Positions 26,832 to 36,439 of a DNA stretch of 64,000 bases are shown here, piece by piece. Source of the DNA: Mycolicibacter senuensis (GTDB lineage Bacteria; Actinomycetota; Actinomycetes; Mycobacteriales; Mycobacteriaceae); the NCBI RefSeq assembly GCF_002101885.1, contig NZ_LQPS01000035.1:1-64000 (forward strand), written 5' to 3'. The notes under the pieces are model-generated. The model was not told the DNA's origin and did no database searches. It saw only the letters and a list, made by a program, of their open reading frames with translations. A program made the translations under genes and the position numbers. Position 1 is the first letter of the stretch; each line of letters starts with the position of its first letter.

Positions 26832-28186
26832 CGGCTGCCGGTGGACCGCAGGTCGGTCGCGGTCCCGGCGGCGCCGGCCTCGGCGGCCACCAGCTCGACG
26901 GGAAGGTGCTCGAGGCCGCGCATCGTCGCGTTCACCAGGTAGCGGTACTCGCCGGCCAGCCGGATCTCCTTGACGTGCGGGATCAGCTGCGTCAGCACCC
27001 GGCTCACCTCGATGCGGGTCAGGTGGGTGCCCAGGCAGTAGTGCGCCCCGCCGCCGAAGGCGAGGTGGTCGGTCGGATTGCGGTCCAGGTCGAAGGTGTC
27101 GGGGTCGGGGTAGTGGCGTGGATCGCGGTTGCCGGCCGCGTACAGCACCAGCACCCGGGCGCCCGCCGGAATGGTGTGGTCGCCGACCCGGTAGTCGCGG
27201 GTCGCGGTCCGGTAGAACCCTTGCACCGGGGAGACCAACCGCAGCTGCTCCTCGATCGCGGCGGGGATCAATTCCGGGTGTTCGCGCAGCCGGGTGTAGA
27301 CGTCCGGGCGCTGCGCCAGTGTCAAAAACAGGCCCGAGATCAGGTTCGTGGTGGTCTCACTGCCGGCGCCGACGAGCATCGAGGCGCTCCAGAACACCTC
27401 GTCATCGGAGAGGGTGTCCTCGCCGCTGGGCGCGGCCAGCATCGAGATCAGGTCGTCGCCGGGTGCGGCGCGGCGCGCTTTGATCATCGGGTCGAGGCTG
27501 CGGTGCATCGCGATGACGGCCTGGCTCGAGCGCATGTTCAGCGCCATCCCGCGCGGGGTCAGCGGTGCGAACGCCGCCTCGTTGATGATGTCGGCCCACT
27601 CCAGGAATTGGTGGCGGTCCTCCTGGGGAATCGCCAGCATCATCGTGATCAGCCGGTTCGGCAGCGGTTTGGCCAGGTCGTCGACGATCTCGACGCGGCC
27701 GCGTTCGATCATCGCGGCGACGAGTTCGTCGGCGACGCGATTGATGTTGATCTCCCACGCCTTCATCGCACGCGGGGTGAACGCCCGCGAGACCGACCGG
27801 CGCAGCCGGGTGTGCACCGGCGGATCGGTGGCGTTCATCGTCTGCAGGCGAACCCGGAAGCGGGCCTGGCTCTGCGCCGACGACAACGCCTCGTCGTCGC
27901 GCAATGCCTGCCGCACCGCGTCGTAACCCGGGATGATCCAGATGCCGCGTTTGCGGCTGTACCAGACCTGCGGCCCGCTGAGCAGCGTGCGGTATCCCGG
28001 GTAGGGGTCGCGCATCGTTTCGCGCGCGAACGGGTCGAAGTCGGTCAGCGGGGCGGTCGGGCGGCCGGTCAGCGCGTACCGGTAGGCGGTCGCCCGGTCC
28101 CGGGCCACCCCGACCAGTCCGTCGATGCCGATCCTGAGCAGGCTGGCGCGAAAGCGAAGGCGACGCGTCAGTTCCTTCTGGTCCAT
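26828..28186 (-). CDS. Cytochrome P450
   Basis: 452-residue soluble P450. Seen: the I-helix VGAGSETTTN (oxygen-binding Thr, residues ~272-281), EEQLRL (ExxR, ~311), and FGGGAHYCLGTHL with the haem Cys (~391). A 45-residue N-terminal extension precedes the usual PLTDFDPFARETMRDPYPGY start. The ATG at 28186 follows a GAGGGG ribosome site. No ferredoxin gene is adjacent. First gene of a two-gene operon with an SDR, flanked by two phthiotriol-type methyltransferases, so a tailoring role on a lipid is plausible but unproven. Confidence 0.92.
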   Translation of the reverse strand: MDQKELTRRLRFRASLLRIGIDGLVGVARDRATAYRYALTGRPTAPLTDFDPFARETMRDPYPGYRTLLSGPQVWYSRKRGIWIIPGYDAVRQALRDDEALSSAQSQARFRVRLQTMNATDPPVHTRLRRSVSRAFTPRAMKAWEININRVADELVAAMIERGRVEIVDDLAKPLPNRLITMMLAIPQEDRHQFLEWADIINEAAFAPLTPRGMALNMRSSQAVIAMHRSLDPMIKARRAAPGDDLISMLAAPSGEDTLSDDEVFWSASMLVGAGSETTTNLISGLFLTLAQRPDVYTRLREHPELIPAAIEEQLRLVSPVQGFYRTATRDYRVGDHTIPAGARVLVLYAAGNRDPRHYPDPDTFDLDRNPTDHLAFGGGAHYCLGTHLTRIEVSRVLTQLIPHVKEIRLAGEYRYLVNATMRGLEHLPVELVAAEAGAAGTATDLRSTGSR

Positions 28187-28235
28187 CTGGCTAGCCCCTC
28201 GTCAGGATCGTCGGGTTGGGAGCGCGAGTGCCGCC

Positions 28236-28241
28236 ACCCTA
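28236..28241 (-). promoter_or_regulatory. Probable -10 box for the P450-SDR operon
   Basis: TAGGGT on the minus strand, 49 bases before the P450 ATG, which leaves a leader of about 40 bases with a GAGGGG ribosome site. No clear -35 box. Confidence 0.4.
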
Positions 28242-28282
28242 ACCCGCTTTCGTCCGACGCCTAAGGGACGTCGGTCACCAAA

Positions 28283-28329
28283 GAAGCGCCGGAGCCCAAG
28301 ACCTCGGTCCCGGTTTGCTCCGGCGCTTC
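28283..28329 (-). terminator. Hairpin after methyltransferase copy 2
   Basis: Perfect 13-base inverted repeat GAAGCGCCGGAGC (28283-28295) and GCTCCGGCGCTTC (28317-28329) with a 21-base loop, starting 12 bases after the methyltransferase stop and before the P450 promoter. It lacks a T-run. Probably insulates the divergently controlled genes. Confidence 0.6.
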
Positions 28330-28340
28330 GACGGGTGTCC

Positions 28341-29174
28341 TCAGTCCTTGACGAGGTCGAAGATGCGGTAGGTGATCTCGCCGCGGTCCAGGTCGCGGTA
28401 GAACAGCGAACCCTCGACGACGGCGAATTCCCGGGCGAAGCGGCGCAGGAAGAACGGCATCCGCTCGTTGATCAGGTCGTTGGAGCGCGGCGAGTTGGCC
28501 GCCAGGCCGCGTACGACCTCGCGGCTGATGTCACGCTCGTTGACCAGCCGCAGCGGCGGTGTGGCCAGCGTCCGCTGCCAGGACTCGATGTCCTCCTTGG
28601 CGCGGAAGTCGGTGTGCAGGAAGTGCCCACCGGGACGCAGCACCCGGCCCACCTCGCGAACGAACTGGGCGAAGTCCGGGTAGATGTGGGAGGCCTCGAC
28701 GTTGACCACCGCGTCGAACGAATTGTCCGGGAACGGCAGGTTCAGCGCGTCGCCCTGTACGAACTCCAGACCCGGCACCTGGTGGCGCTTCTGGCAGAAG
28801 GCGACGCCGTCGGGGTTGAAGTCCAAACCGGTGTAGGAGGCCGGTTTGAGGGTGCGAGCCAGGAAGGATGCACCGCCGCCGTGGCCGGAGCTGACCTCCA
28901 GGACCTTTTTGCCGGCCAGGTCGATCTGGGTGGCGGTCTGGTGGTAGAGCTGGATCGAATACCGGTTCTCTTCGTCGGCCGCATCGAGTTCCAGGCCCAG
29001 CGGCGGGTCCTGTTCGTAGCCCCAGTTGAGGAAGACGACGTCGTCGTGTCCCATCCGCTTGGTCATGAACGGGTACCAGTATTTGAAGGCCTTCTTGTAA
29101 ATCGGCATCGCCGAGATCCGGTAGACCAGATCGGCGCCGACTTTTTCCAGAGTCTCAGACGGAGAACGAACCAT
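28341..29174 (-). CDS. Rv2952-like phthiotriol-type methyltransferase, copy 2
   Basis: 277-residue class I methyltransferase. Its N-terminal YKKAFKYWYPFMTKRMGHDD block resembles Rv2952 (phthiotriol/phenolphthiotriol dimycocerosate methyltransferase) more than copy 1 does. Further shared motifs: FLNWGYEQDPP, QIDLAGKKVLEVSSGHGGGAS (motif I), GLDFNPDGVAFCQKRH, PFPDNSFDAVVNVEASHIYP and VLRPGGHFLHTDF. The ATG has CATACT six bases upstream, a leaderless layout identical to copy 1. Two paralogues next to one Pps-like operon suggest two methylation sites or two substrates. The AurF-type gene ends 19 bases upstream on the same strand. Confidence 0.88.
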   Translation of the reverse strand: MVRSPSETLEKVGADLVYRISAMPIYKKAFKYWYPFMTKRMGHDDVVFLNWGYEQDPPLGLELDAADEENRYSIQLYHQTATQIDLAGKKVLEVSSGHGGGASFLARTLKPASYTGLDFNPDGVAFCQKRHQVPGLEFVQGDALNLPFPDNSFDAVVNVEASHIYPDFAQFVREVGRVLRPGGHFLHTDFRAKEDIESWQRTLATPPLRLVNERDISREVVRGLAANSPRSNDLINERMPFFLRRFAREFAVVEGSLFYRDLDRGEITYRIFDLVKD

Positions 29175-29180
29175 ACCGGA

Positions 29181-29190
29181 AGTATGTCAC
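29181..29190 (-). promoter_or_regulatory. Leaderless promoter, decamer GTGACATACT
   Basis: Same ten bases and same six-base spacing to the start codon as at 25946-25955. It lies between the AurF-type stop (29194) and the methyltransferase ATG, so copy 2 has its own promoter. Confidence 0.6.
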
Positions 29191-29193
29191 AGC

Positions 29194-30291
29194 TCAGCGG
29201 GTGCTTTGGACCGCGGTGACTTGCGCAGCCGGCTGTGCGCGCTGCGGTTCGCCGCGGTAACGCGACGGGGCCCCGTCGATCTTGCACAGCCGCCACATCA
29301 GCCGTCCGGCGGGCGTCATCAACCCGATGTCGCCGCAGAGCATCCGGATGTCGGCGAAGGTGTCCCGCAGGGCCTGCTGGGACTCGGGGGAACCGGTCAG
29401 CAGCTGTTTGCGCACCGAACGCGGCACGTCGAACTGCCGGAAGAAGCGGCGCGGCGGCTCCACCATGGGCTTGGCCAGCAATCGCATCACGAAGGGCACG
29501 TACACCGACATCCACAGCCGATTGATCCGCCACACGTGCGGGACGCGCTTGCGTAGATACGCGTCGGCGAACGAGATGTGCCGGGCCTCCTCGGCGACGT
29601 GGATGGCCATCACCTTCTCCACGACCGGATGCCCGGAGCCGGCCTCGCGCAACGCGTTGGTCTGCAGCACGTCGACCGGCACCTCGCCGGCGAGCACACC
29701 GAAGAAGAACACATTGGGGAACGGTCCGGCGTACAACGGCATCAGCGGCGAGAGCCAGCGCATCCACCACTGCATCCCGGGCACGTCGAAGCCGATGCGG
29801 TTCACCAACTCCTGGAACATCAGCACGTGGTTGCACTCTTCAACCGACTCATGCAGGCAGTAGCGGTGCTCGGGAGAGCCGTTGGGCACCCGCGAGCTGT
29901 ACTGGACCAGACCGCGAATCAGCATGCTCTCGAACTGCAGGGTGACCTTGGCGATGTTGGCCTGCCGCCACATGCCGATCTCGATCTGCTTGCTCAGCGG
30001 CTGGCTGCGGTACCAGGTGGTGCGTCCCAGCGGGTCGTCTTCGAGCACCCAGCGCGGGTCATCGGGCGTGATCGCATACTCGGGCGCGTCCCACTGGATG
30101 TCGGTGAACGGATCGAAGCGGCGGCGTACCGAACTTTCGGACAGGCTCGTCAGCGTCGCCATGTACTGGGCGTCGTCGGTGACATCCATGTTGCGGCGGT
30201 ATCGGGCCAGGGCGCGCACGACGAGGACGAATGCCGAACCAGCGATCAGCAGACCGGCAAGCGGTCCGACGATGTCGATCCAGATCGGCAC
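29194..30291 (-). CDS. AurF-type diiron oxygenase with N-terminal membrane helix
   Basis: 365 residues. One hydrophobic helix (LAGLLIAGSAFVLVVRAL, residues ~10-28) is followed by an AurF-like ferritin fold: QFESM, HESVEECNHVLMF and HVAEEARHISF supply the Glu and His ligands of a diiron centre. AurF oxidises an arylamine to a nitro group; mycobacterial relatives are of unknown substrate and may hydroxylate lipids. The membrane helix would place the active site at the inner membrane, where polyketide lipids are finished. GTG start with GGGAGAGG upstream. Divergent from the flavoprotein monooxygenase. Confidence 0.82.
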   Translation of the reverse strand: MPIWIDIVGPLAGLLIAGSAFVLVVRALARYRRNMDVTDDAQYMATLTSLSESSVRRRFDPFTDIQWDAPEYAITPDDPRWVLEDDPLGRTTWYRSQPLSKQIEIGMWRQANIAKVTLQFESMLIRGLVQYSSRVPNGSPEHRYCLHESVEECNHVLMFQELVNRIGFDVPGMQWWMRWLSPLMPLYAGPFPNVFFFGVLAGEVPVDVLQTNALREAGSGHPVVEKVMAIHVAEEARHISFADAYLRKRVPHVWRINRLWMSVYVPFVMRLLAKPMVEPPRRFFRQFDVPRSVRKQLLTGSPESQQALRDTFADIRMLCGDIGLMTPAGRLMWRLCKIDGAPSRYRGEPQRAQPAAQVTAVQSTR

Positions 30292-30523
30292 GAGCGACCT
30301 CTCCCATCGTTGGCGTCATGCGCTCGAAAACTGCGCGACTGGGCCGAAGCTTACCGCCGAGTCTGGCAAATCACTAAGACAAGTCACGGTGTTGTGGTGT
30401 GATTGCCGCCATCTCGCGACCACGCAGCGGCCATTACTTTACCTTCCACCGGCATTGCCCGCAGGCCGGGACGACCTGCGCGCACAGCGGCGAGTCGCAG
30501 CGTTGCGGTAGCGTGTCCTCCTT

Positions 30524-32020
30524 ATGGGGACCCAGCAATACCAGCACTACCAGGCCGTCATCGTGGGTGCGGGCTTCGGTGGAATCGGCGCGGCGATCCA
30601 ACTCAACCGGCTGGGCTACGACAACATTCTGATCCTCGACCGCGAGGACGGCCTGGGCGGTACCTGGCGGGTCAACCACTATCCGGGCCTGTCCGTCGAC
30701 CAGCCCTCGACCACTTATTCCTACTGGTTCGAACCGAACCCGTACTGGTCACGCCTTTTCGCGCCGGGCAACGAGGTGCGGGCCTACGCCGAGCATGTCG
30801 CGGACAAATACGACGTCCGCCGCTACATGCGCTTCAACGCATGCGTCGACGGCGCCCAGTGGGACGAGGAGACCCAGGTGTGGCGGGTGGCGCTGGCCGG
30901 TGGCGAGACCCTGACGGCACAGTTCCTCATCGTCGCCACCGGTTTTCTGTGCCAGCCGAAGATCCCCGAGATCCCCGGCATCGACACGTTCGCCGGCAAG
31001 ATCATCCACACCGCCGCCTGGGATCACGACTACCCGATGGCCGGCCGGCGCGCTGCGGTCATCGGCACCGGATCCACCGGGATCCAGGTCATCCCCGAGC
31101 TGGCCAAAGAGGTCGCCGAGCTGACGGTGTACCAACGCACCCCGATTCTGGTGACACCCAAGTCCGACGTGGTGTTCCCCCCGGTCGTCCAGCGGATGTT
31201 CGCCCGGGTGCCCTTCACCCAGCGAATCGTGCGGTGGATCACCGATAACGTCACGGACTTCATGATGGTCTTGACGATGTGGCGCTACCGGCGTTTCAGG
31301 TTTCTCAACAAGGCGATGGCCGCCCAGTCCGCCCTGCATCGGCTGATGTCGGTGCGCGACCGCGAACTGGCCCGCAAGATGAGCCCCGACTTCGACTTCG
31401 GCTGCAAGCGTCCGTCGATCTCCAACGACTACTACCCGACGTTCACCAAGCCCAACGTGCATCTGGAGACGGCCGGTATCGAGCGGATCGAGCCGGACGG
31501 CATCGTTTCAGCCGACGGCGCCAAGCGTGATGTCGACACCTTGGTGCTGGCGACCGGTTACGACGTGTGGGAAGGCAACCTGCCCGCGATCGAGGTGGTC
31601 GGCCGCGGTGGGCGCAACCTGGGCAAGTGGTGGCGCGAGACGCGCTTCCAGGCCTACCAGGGCATGACGGCGCCGCAGTTCCCGAATTTCATCCACATGG
31701 CCAGCCCGTTCGCCTGGGTGGGGTTGTCCTGGTTCAACACCGTCGAGTACCAGATGCGGCACATGAACCGGTTGTTCGGTGAGTTGCAGCGGCTCGAGGC
31801 GCGTACCTTCGAGGTCACCGAAGAGGCCAACACCCGGTTCTATGAGCGGATGATGGACCTGCTCGACAGTTCGGTGTTCCATCGCGGCAACTGCGCGACG
31901 TCGAACTCCTATTGGTTCAACCACAACACCGGCGAGGCCCCGCTGTTCCGGCCGACCTCGGTGCGCAGCGCGGTGAAGGAGCAGGACCACTTCCCGCTGT
32001 CGGACTACCTGATCGGGTAG
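30524..32020 (+). CDS. Flavin-containing (Baeyer-Villiger type) monooxygenase
   Basis: 498 residues. First FAD loop VGAGFGGIGAA (residues ~11-21), the Baeyer-Villiger fingerprint FAGKIIHTAAWD (~156-167) and the second, NADPH loop GTGSTGIQVIPELA (~180-193). These enzymes insert oxygen into ketones or oxidise sulfur; mycobacterial relatives include EthA and MymA. The ATG is preceded by TAGCGT nine bases upstream, without a clear ribosome site. A PpsE-type synthase leaves a ketone, so a ketone substrate from the nearby pathway is conceivable. The C-terminal third is typical of the family. Confidence 0.88.
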   Translation: MGTQQYQHYQAVIVGAGFGGIGAAIQLNRLGYDNILILDREDGLGGTWRVNHYPGLSVDQPSTTYSYWFEPNPYWSRLFAPGNEVRAYAEHVADKYDVRRYMRFNACVDGAQWDEETQVWRVALAGGETLTAQFLIVATGFLCQPKIPEIPGIDTFAGKIIHTAAWDHDYPMAGRRAAVIGTGSTGIQVIPELAKEVAELTVYQRTPILVTPKSDVVFPPVVQRMFARVPFTQRIVRWITDNVTDFMMVLTMWRYRRFRFLNKAMAAQSALHRLMSVRDRELARKMSPDFDFGCKRPSISNDYYPTFTKPNVHLETAGIERIEPDGIVSADGAKRDVDTLVLATGYDVWEGNLPAIEVVGRGGRNLGKWWRETRFQAYQGMTAPQFPNFIHMASPFAWVGLSWFNTVEYQMRHMNRLFGELQRLEARTFEVTEEANTRFYERMMDLLDSSVFHRGNCATSNSYWFNHNTGEAPLFRPTSVRSAVKEQDHFPLSDYLIG

Positions 32021-32050
32021 CTTCTGCTGCTGCGGTCGGTGAACTGGGGC

Positions 32051-32056
32051 TACAGT
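32051..32056 (+). promoter_or_regulatory. Probable -10 box for mmpL
   Basis: TACAGT, 41 bases before the MmpL GTG, in the 77-base gap after the monooxygenase. A G-rich ribosome site lies between them. Confidence 0.35.
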
Positions 32057-32097
32057 GATCGCTTGGGGGAGATCGTCTGGTGAGGGGCCTGGGATAA

Positions 32098-35000
32098 GTG
32101 ACGAATACGCACTTGAGCCATAGCCGGCCGGCCGCGGCAGGGTTCGTCCGCAGGTTCGCGTGGCCGATCATCCTGGGCTGGGTGGCACTCACGGCGCTGG
32201 TGAGCCTCGCGGTCCCGCAGCTGGAGCAGGTCGCCAAGGACCATCCGGTGTCGTTGAGCGCCAAGGACGCGCCGTCTATCCAGGCGATGGCGCGGCTGGG
32301 GCACGTGTTCCAAGAGTCGGACACCGACAGTGCGGCGATGATTGTCCTGGAAGGTGAGGAACCGCTCGGCGACGCCGCCCACCGCTACTACAACGAGCTG
32401 ATCGCCCAGCTCAACGCGGACACGAAGCATGTCCAGCACATCCAGGACTTCTGGGGCGACCCGCTCACCGCGGGCGGCGCCCAGAGCGCCGACGGTAAGG
32501 CCGCACTGGTACAGCTGAACCTCGCCGGCAACCAGGGCGAGGCGCTGGCGAACGACTCCGTCGAAGCGGTCCGCGACATCGTGAACCGCACGCCCGCCCC
32601 GCCGGGGGTGCGCGCCTACGTCACCGGCCCGGCTCCGATGGTCACCGACATGAACACCAGCGGCGACCGTGCGGTGCTGAAGATCCTGGTGGCCACGGTG
32701 TCGGTGATCTCACTGATGCTGTTGTTGCTGTATCGCTCATTCAGCACCGTCGCGCTGCTGTTGGCCGTGGTAGGGATCGAACTGGCGGCCGCCCGCGGGA
32801 TCGTCGCGTTCCTGGGCCATGTCGGGCTCATCGGGCTGTCCACCTTCGCGATCAACATCCTGGTGACGCTGGCGATCGCCGCCGGCACCGACTACGGCAT
32901 CTTCTTCATCGGCCGCTACCACGAGGCCCGGCATGCCGGCGAGGATCCGGAGACCGCGTATTTCACCACCTACCGCGGGGTCGCCCATGTGGTGCTGGCA
33001 TCGGGCTTGACGATCGCGGGCGCCACGTTCTGCCTGAGCTTCACCCGGCTGCCGGTCTTTCAGACGATGGGCGTCCCGTGCGCGGTCGGCATGCTGGTCG
33101 CGGTGGCGATCGCGCTGACCCTGGTCCCCGCGGTGCTCACGGTCGCCAGTCGCTACGGCCTGCTGGAACCCCGGCGCAAGATGTCGGAACGCGGCTGGCG
33201 CAAGGTGGGCACGGCGATCGTGCGCTGGCCCGGACCGATCTTCGTGGCCGCCGGTGCGGTCGCACTCATCGGTCTGCTGGCGCTGCCCGGTTACCAGGTG
33301 AGCTACAAGGACCCCTCGTTCATCCCCAAGGACACCCCGGCCAACCTCGGCTGGGCCGCAGCGTCGCGGCACTTCCCGGAGTCTCGCCTGCTGCCGGAGG
33401 TGCTGCTGGTCGAATCCGATCACGACATGCGCAACTCGGCGGACTTCCTGGTGCTCAACAAGGTGGCCAAGAGCGTCTTCGCGGTCGAGGGTGTCGCGCT
33501 GGTGCAGGGGGTGACCCGGCCGGAGGGGACCCCGCTGGGGCATACCTCGATCCCGTTCCTGCTCAGCATGCAAAGCGCCGGCCAGATGCAGAACCTGGAC
33601 TTCATGAAGAACCGGGTGGCCGACATGCGCAAGCAGGCCGACGATCTGGAGGGCACCATCGCCTCGCTGCAGCGGATGTACGGGCTGATGCAGCAGCTGG
33701 GCACCAATACCCATGAAGCGACCGGTGTCTCATACGAGGCGATGGATCTGGCCCAGCAGATGCGCGCCCACATGGCCGATTTCAACGCCAATTCCAAGCT
33801 GTTGCGGGAATCCGTCGACACCAACGACTGCCGCGGGGACCCGACCTGCCTGTCGCTGCGGTCGGCTTACGCGTCGATGGACGGCGCGACCCAGCTCACC
33901 GACAAACTCAATGAGCTGGCGCCGGTGATGAGCAACGTCGACGTGGTGACGCCGCAGCTACTGGAGATGATGCCGGCGCAGATCGCTGCGTTGCGCAGCC
34001 TGCAGACCATGATGCTGACCCTGCACAGCACCATGTCCGGGATGATGGCGCAGGTCGAGGAGGTCGGCGGTGACTCGGCCGCGATGGGCCAGGACTTCGA
34101 CGCGGCCAAGAGCGATGACTCCTTTTATCTGCCCCGGGAGGCGTTCGACAACCCGGATTTCAAACGGGTGATCCAGCTCTTCCTGTCGCCGGACGGTCAC
34201 GCCGCGCGGTTCTTCGTCACCCACGACGGCTATCCGGCGACCCCGGAAGGCATGGCGCGGGTGAACCTGATCAAGAAGGCTGCCACCGAGTCCCTCAAGG
34301 GGACGCCGTTGTCGACCGCCCAGGTCTACGTCGCCGGTACCGCAGCGCTCTTCAACGACTTGCAGGGAATCGCCGACTACGACCTGTTGATAGCCGGGAT
34401 CACTGCGCTGGCAATCATTTTCATCATCATGTTGTTGATCACGCGTAGCTTCATCGCCTCGCTGGTGATCGTCGGGACGGTGCTGGCCTCGCTAGGGGCA
34501 TCGGTCGGGCTGTCGGTGTTGGTCTGGCAGTACATCTTCGGCATCCACCTGCACTGGCTGGTGATGGTGATGTCGGTGATCGTCCTGCTGGCGGTGGGTT
34601 GTGACTACAACCTGCTGCTGGTCGCCCGATTCAAAGAGGAGCTCGGTGCCGGAATCAAGACCGGCATCATCCGGGCGATGGGGGGTACCGGGAAGGTGGT
34701 CACGGCCGCCGGACTGGTGTTCGCGTTCACCATGGCCTCCATGCTGGTCAGTGATCTGCGGGTGGTGGGCCAGGTCGGTACCACGATCGGGCTCGGCCTG
34801 CTGTTCGACACCCTGATCGTCCGCTCGTTCATGATGCCGTCGATGGCGGCGCTGCTGGGCCGGTGGTTCTGGTGGCCGTTGAACGTGCGGGAGCATCCGG
34901 CGCGGGCGCCACGCGCGGTGGCGCCGGTCATGGCGGGGGCTGCTGCGCCGGCGGCCGGCGATTCCGGCTCGGCCGCCGCGCATGTCGCACCGGCCGCGGA

Positions 35001-35169
35001 CGGCACCGCGGCGACGGCCGAACCAGTCGACGCGCACGAGTGGACGTTCGAGGACATGGTGGCCACCGCGTTCCCGGAACTGTCCGCGCAACCGGCCGAG
35101 CCGGCTGAGGACCGGCACACCGAGGTGCTGGCCTCCACCCCACCGCCGGAGGACGAAAACGAGCACTGA
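32098..35169 (+). CDS. MmpL-family lipid transporter
   Basis: 1023-residue RND-type membrane protein that exports lipids across the inner membrane. It has the MmpL layout: one membrane helix, a large periplasmic loop, five helices, a short cytoplasmic linker, another helix, a second long and partly coiled periplasmic loop (residues ~440-740), five helices and a ~100-residue acidic C-terminal tail. The proton-relay Asp-Tyr pairs appear as [14 protein letters not shown] and [12 protein letters not shown]. No MmpS gene is adjacent. PDIM uses MmpL7 and lipooligosaccharides MmpL10/12; this one, at the end of the tailoring genes, is the obvious export candidate for the local lipid. GTG start. Confidence 0.92.
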   Translation: MTNTHLSHSRPAAAGFVRRFAWPIILGWVALTALVSLAVPQLEQVAKDHPVSLSAKDAPSIQAMARLGHVFQESDTDSAAMIVLEGEEPLGDAAHRYYNELIAQLNADTKHVQHIQDFWGDPLTAGGAQSADGKAALVQLNLAGNQGEALANDSVEAVRDIVNRTPAPPGVRAYVTGPAPMVTDMNTSGDRAVLKILVATVSVISLMLLLLYRSFSTVALLLAVVGIELAAARGIVAFLGHVGLIGLSTFAINILVTLAIAAGTDYGIFFIGRYHEARHAGEDPETAYFTTYRGVAHVVLASGLTIAGATFCLSFTRLPVFQTMGVPCAVGMLVAVAIALTLVPAVLTVASRYGLLEPRRKMSERGWRKVGTAIVRWPGPIFVAAGAVALIGLLALPGYQVSYKDPSFIPKDTPANLGWAAASRHFPESRLLPEVLLVESDHDMRNSADFLVLNKVAKSVFAVEGVALVQGVTRPEGTPLGHTSIPFLLSMQSAGQMQNLDFMKNRVADMRKQADDLEGTIASLQRMYGLMQQLGTNTHEATGVSYEAMDLAQQMRAHMADFNANSKLLRESVDTNDCRGDPTCLSLRSAYASMDGATQLTDKLNELAPVMSNVDVVTPQLLEMMPAQIAALRSLQTMMLTLHSTMSGMMAQVEEVGGDSAAMGQDFDAAKSDDSFYLPREAFDNPDFKRVIQLFLSPDGHAARFFVTHDGYPATPEGMARVNLIKKAATESLKGTPLSTAQVYVAGTAALFNDLQGIADYDLLIAGITALAIIFIIMLLITRSFIASLVIVGTVLASLGASVGLSVLVWQYIFGIHLHWLVMVMSVIVLLAVGCDYNLLLVARFKEELGAGIKTGIIRAMGGTGKVVTAAGLVFAFTMASMLVSDLRVVGQVGTTIGLGLLFDTLIVRSFMMPSMAALLGRWFWWPLNVREHPARAPRAVAPVMAGAAAPAAGDSGSAAAHVAPAADGTAATAEPVDAHEWTFEDMVATAFPELSAQPAEPAEDRHTEVLASTPPPEDENEH

Positions 35170-35212
35170 GCTGTCGGTGATCCGACGCTAGCCAGCACCC
35201 CGCCCGATGGGC

Positions 35213-35236
35213 TAGATTTAAACAAGTCTGACTTGT
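35213..35236 (+). promoter_or_regulatory. Palindromic operator over a probable promoter (hemerythrin genes)
   Basis: TAGATT (35213-35218) fits a -10 box. A perfect 7-1-7 palindrome, ACAAGTC T GACTTGT (35222-35236), covers the expected transcription start. The surroundings are strikingly AT-rich for this genome. This is the layout of a repressor site. The hemerythrin ATG is 167 bases further on. The half-site ACAAGTC recurs once between the AurF and monooxygenase genes (30379-30385). The regulator is not identified. Confidence 0.55.
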
Positions 35237-35403
35237 AAAAAACATAGGGCGGGTTGCGGCTTCGGTTCGGGCGGCGTCCGCACCGGCAGAGGAGGCTGCG
35301 GATGGGCATCGCGGATCGGACGGTGCAGTCCAGCCGGCAAGGGCCGCTGCCGACTTCGCCCACAGCGTCGAGGCCGAGCTGGCCTGAGGGGAGTGCCGAA
35401 ATC

Positions 35404-35886
35404 ATGTCCACCGCAACGCTTTCGGTCGCACTCGAACGCGAGCATCAGGAAGTCGATGCCGGGCTCGAGGCTTTCCTGGCGAAGCTGGCTGCCGGCAGCG
35501 TCGACACCGACGCCCTGCACGGCACACTGGCCGCGCTGCGACGCCACATCTACCTGGAGGAACAGCTGCTGTTCCCGCCGATCAGCAAGGGCGCGCAGAT
35601 GATGTCGGTGTTCGGGATGATCCGCGGCCACGGCGAGATCTGGCGCACCATGGACGCCCTCGACGATCTGGCGACCGGCCCGGGCGATGCTGCCGACCGC
35701 GATGAGTTGCGGGAAGCCTGCCGACGGCTGTTGACTCTACTGGCCGACCACAACAAGGTGGAGGAACCGGTGATCTACCCGGCCGCCGACACAGCCTTGG
35801 CGCCGGAACAGGCCGCCGAGGTCGCCGACTTCCTCGCATCCGGCCGGATGCCCGACGGCTGGGTTTGTGCGAAGGCCGCTATGTGA
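35404..35886 (+). CDS. Hemerythrin-domain protein, tandem copy 1
   Basis: 160 residues, one HHE cation-binding domain forming a four-helix bundle with a non-haem diiron site. Ligand segments: EREHQEVD, RRHIYLEEQLLFPP, RGHGEIWRTMD and DHNKVEEPVIYP. Such proteins bind oxygen, NO or iron, and mycobacterial members affect redox and peroxide responses. ATG 35404 with GAGGGG upstream; the upstream in-frame extension is not conserved-looking. Copy 2 follows 18 bases later and is clearly a duplicate. Confidence 0.88.
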   Translation: MSTATLSVALEREHQEVDAGLEAFLAKLAAGSVDTDALHGTLAALRRHIYLEEQLLFPPISKGAQMMSVFGMIRGHGEIWRTMDALDDLATGPGDAADRDELREACRRLLTLLADHNKVEEPVIYPAADTALAPEQAAEVADFLASGRMPDGWVCAKAAM

Positions 35887-35904
35887 GGTGGTAAGGAGAC
35901 CGCA

Positions 35905-36384
35905 ATGCCCCCAGAGGAATCCCGAGTGGCCGTATCGGCTGCCCTGGAGCGCGAGCATCAGCAGATCGACGCCGGTCTGGAAGCCTTCCTGATCGACCTT
36001 CGCGGCGGCCGGGTGGACGCCGCCGGCCTGAGCACGGCTCTGGAAGGGCTGCGCAAGCACATCTACCTCGAGGAGCGGATCCTGTTCCCGCCGATCCGGC
36101 AGGCCGGCATGGCGATGCCGGTTGCGGTCATGATGACCGAGCACGCCGAGATCTGGCGCACGATGGACGCGCTGGTCGGACTGCTGCCCGACGGCGACAC
36201 CGCGGCGCTGACAGCGGTCTCCCGGCTGCTGCTCGATCAGCTTGCGGTGCACAACTCCAAAGAGGAGCAGGTCATCTACCGTGCCGCCGACACCGGGCTG
36301 GAACCCGAACAGGCCGCGGCGGTGACCGAGTTCATCGAGACCGGCCTGCTCCCCGACAGCTGGGAGTGCCTGGAGGCGGGCTAG
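35905..36384 (+). CDS. Hemerythrin-domain protein, tandem copy 2
   Basis: 159 residues. Same HHE domain and ligands as copy 1 (EREHQQID, RKHIYLEERILFPP, TEHAEIWRTMD, VHNSKEEQVIY), with roughly half the other positions changed. ATG with AAGGAG upstream, in one operon with copy 1 behind the palindromic operator. Two soluble copies could form a heterodimer or work at different redox states; nothing in the sequence decides. Confidence 0.88.
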   Translation: MPPEESRVAVSAALEREHQQIDAGLEAFLIDLRGGRVDAAGLSTALEGLRKHIYLEERILFPPIRQAGMAMPVAVMMTEHAEIWRTMDALVGLLPDGDTAALTAVSRLLLDQLAVHNSKEEQVIYRAADTGLEPEQAAAVTEFIETGLLPDSWECLEAG

Positions 36385-36439
36385 CGTCCGGTGGCGGAGT
36401 CGGGGGCCGGGCCGCGTCCGGCGAAGCGGCGGCGCTCCG

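Noticed and set aside
30379..30385. ACAAGTC upstream of the AurF gene as a full operator
   Set aside because: Only a half-site; the other arm is missing, so it is mentioned only as a hint.
35254..35403. N-terminal extension of hemerythrin copy 1
   Set aside because: Sequence has no family similarity, and the ATG at 35404 begins right before the conserved EREH motif.
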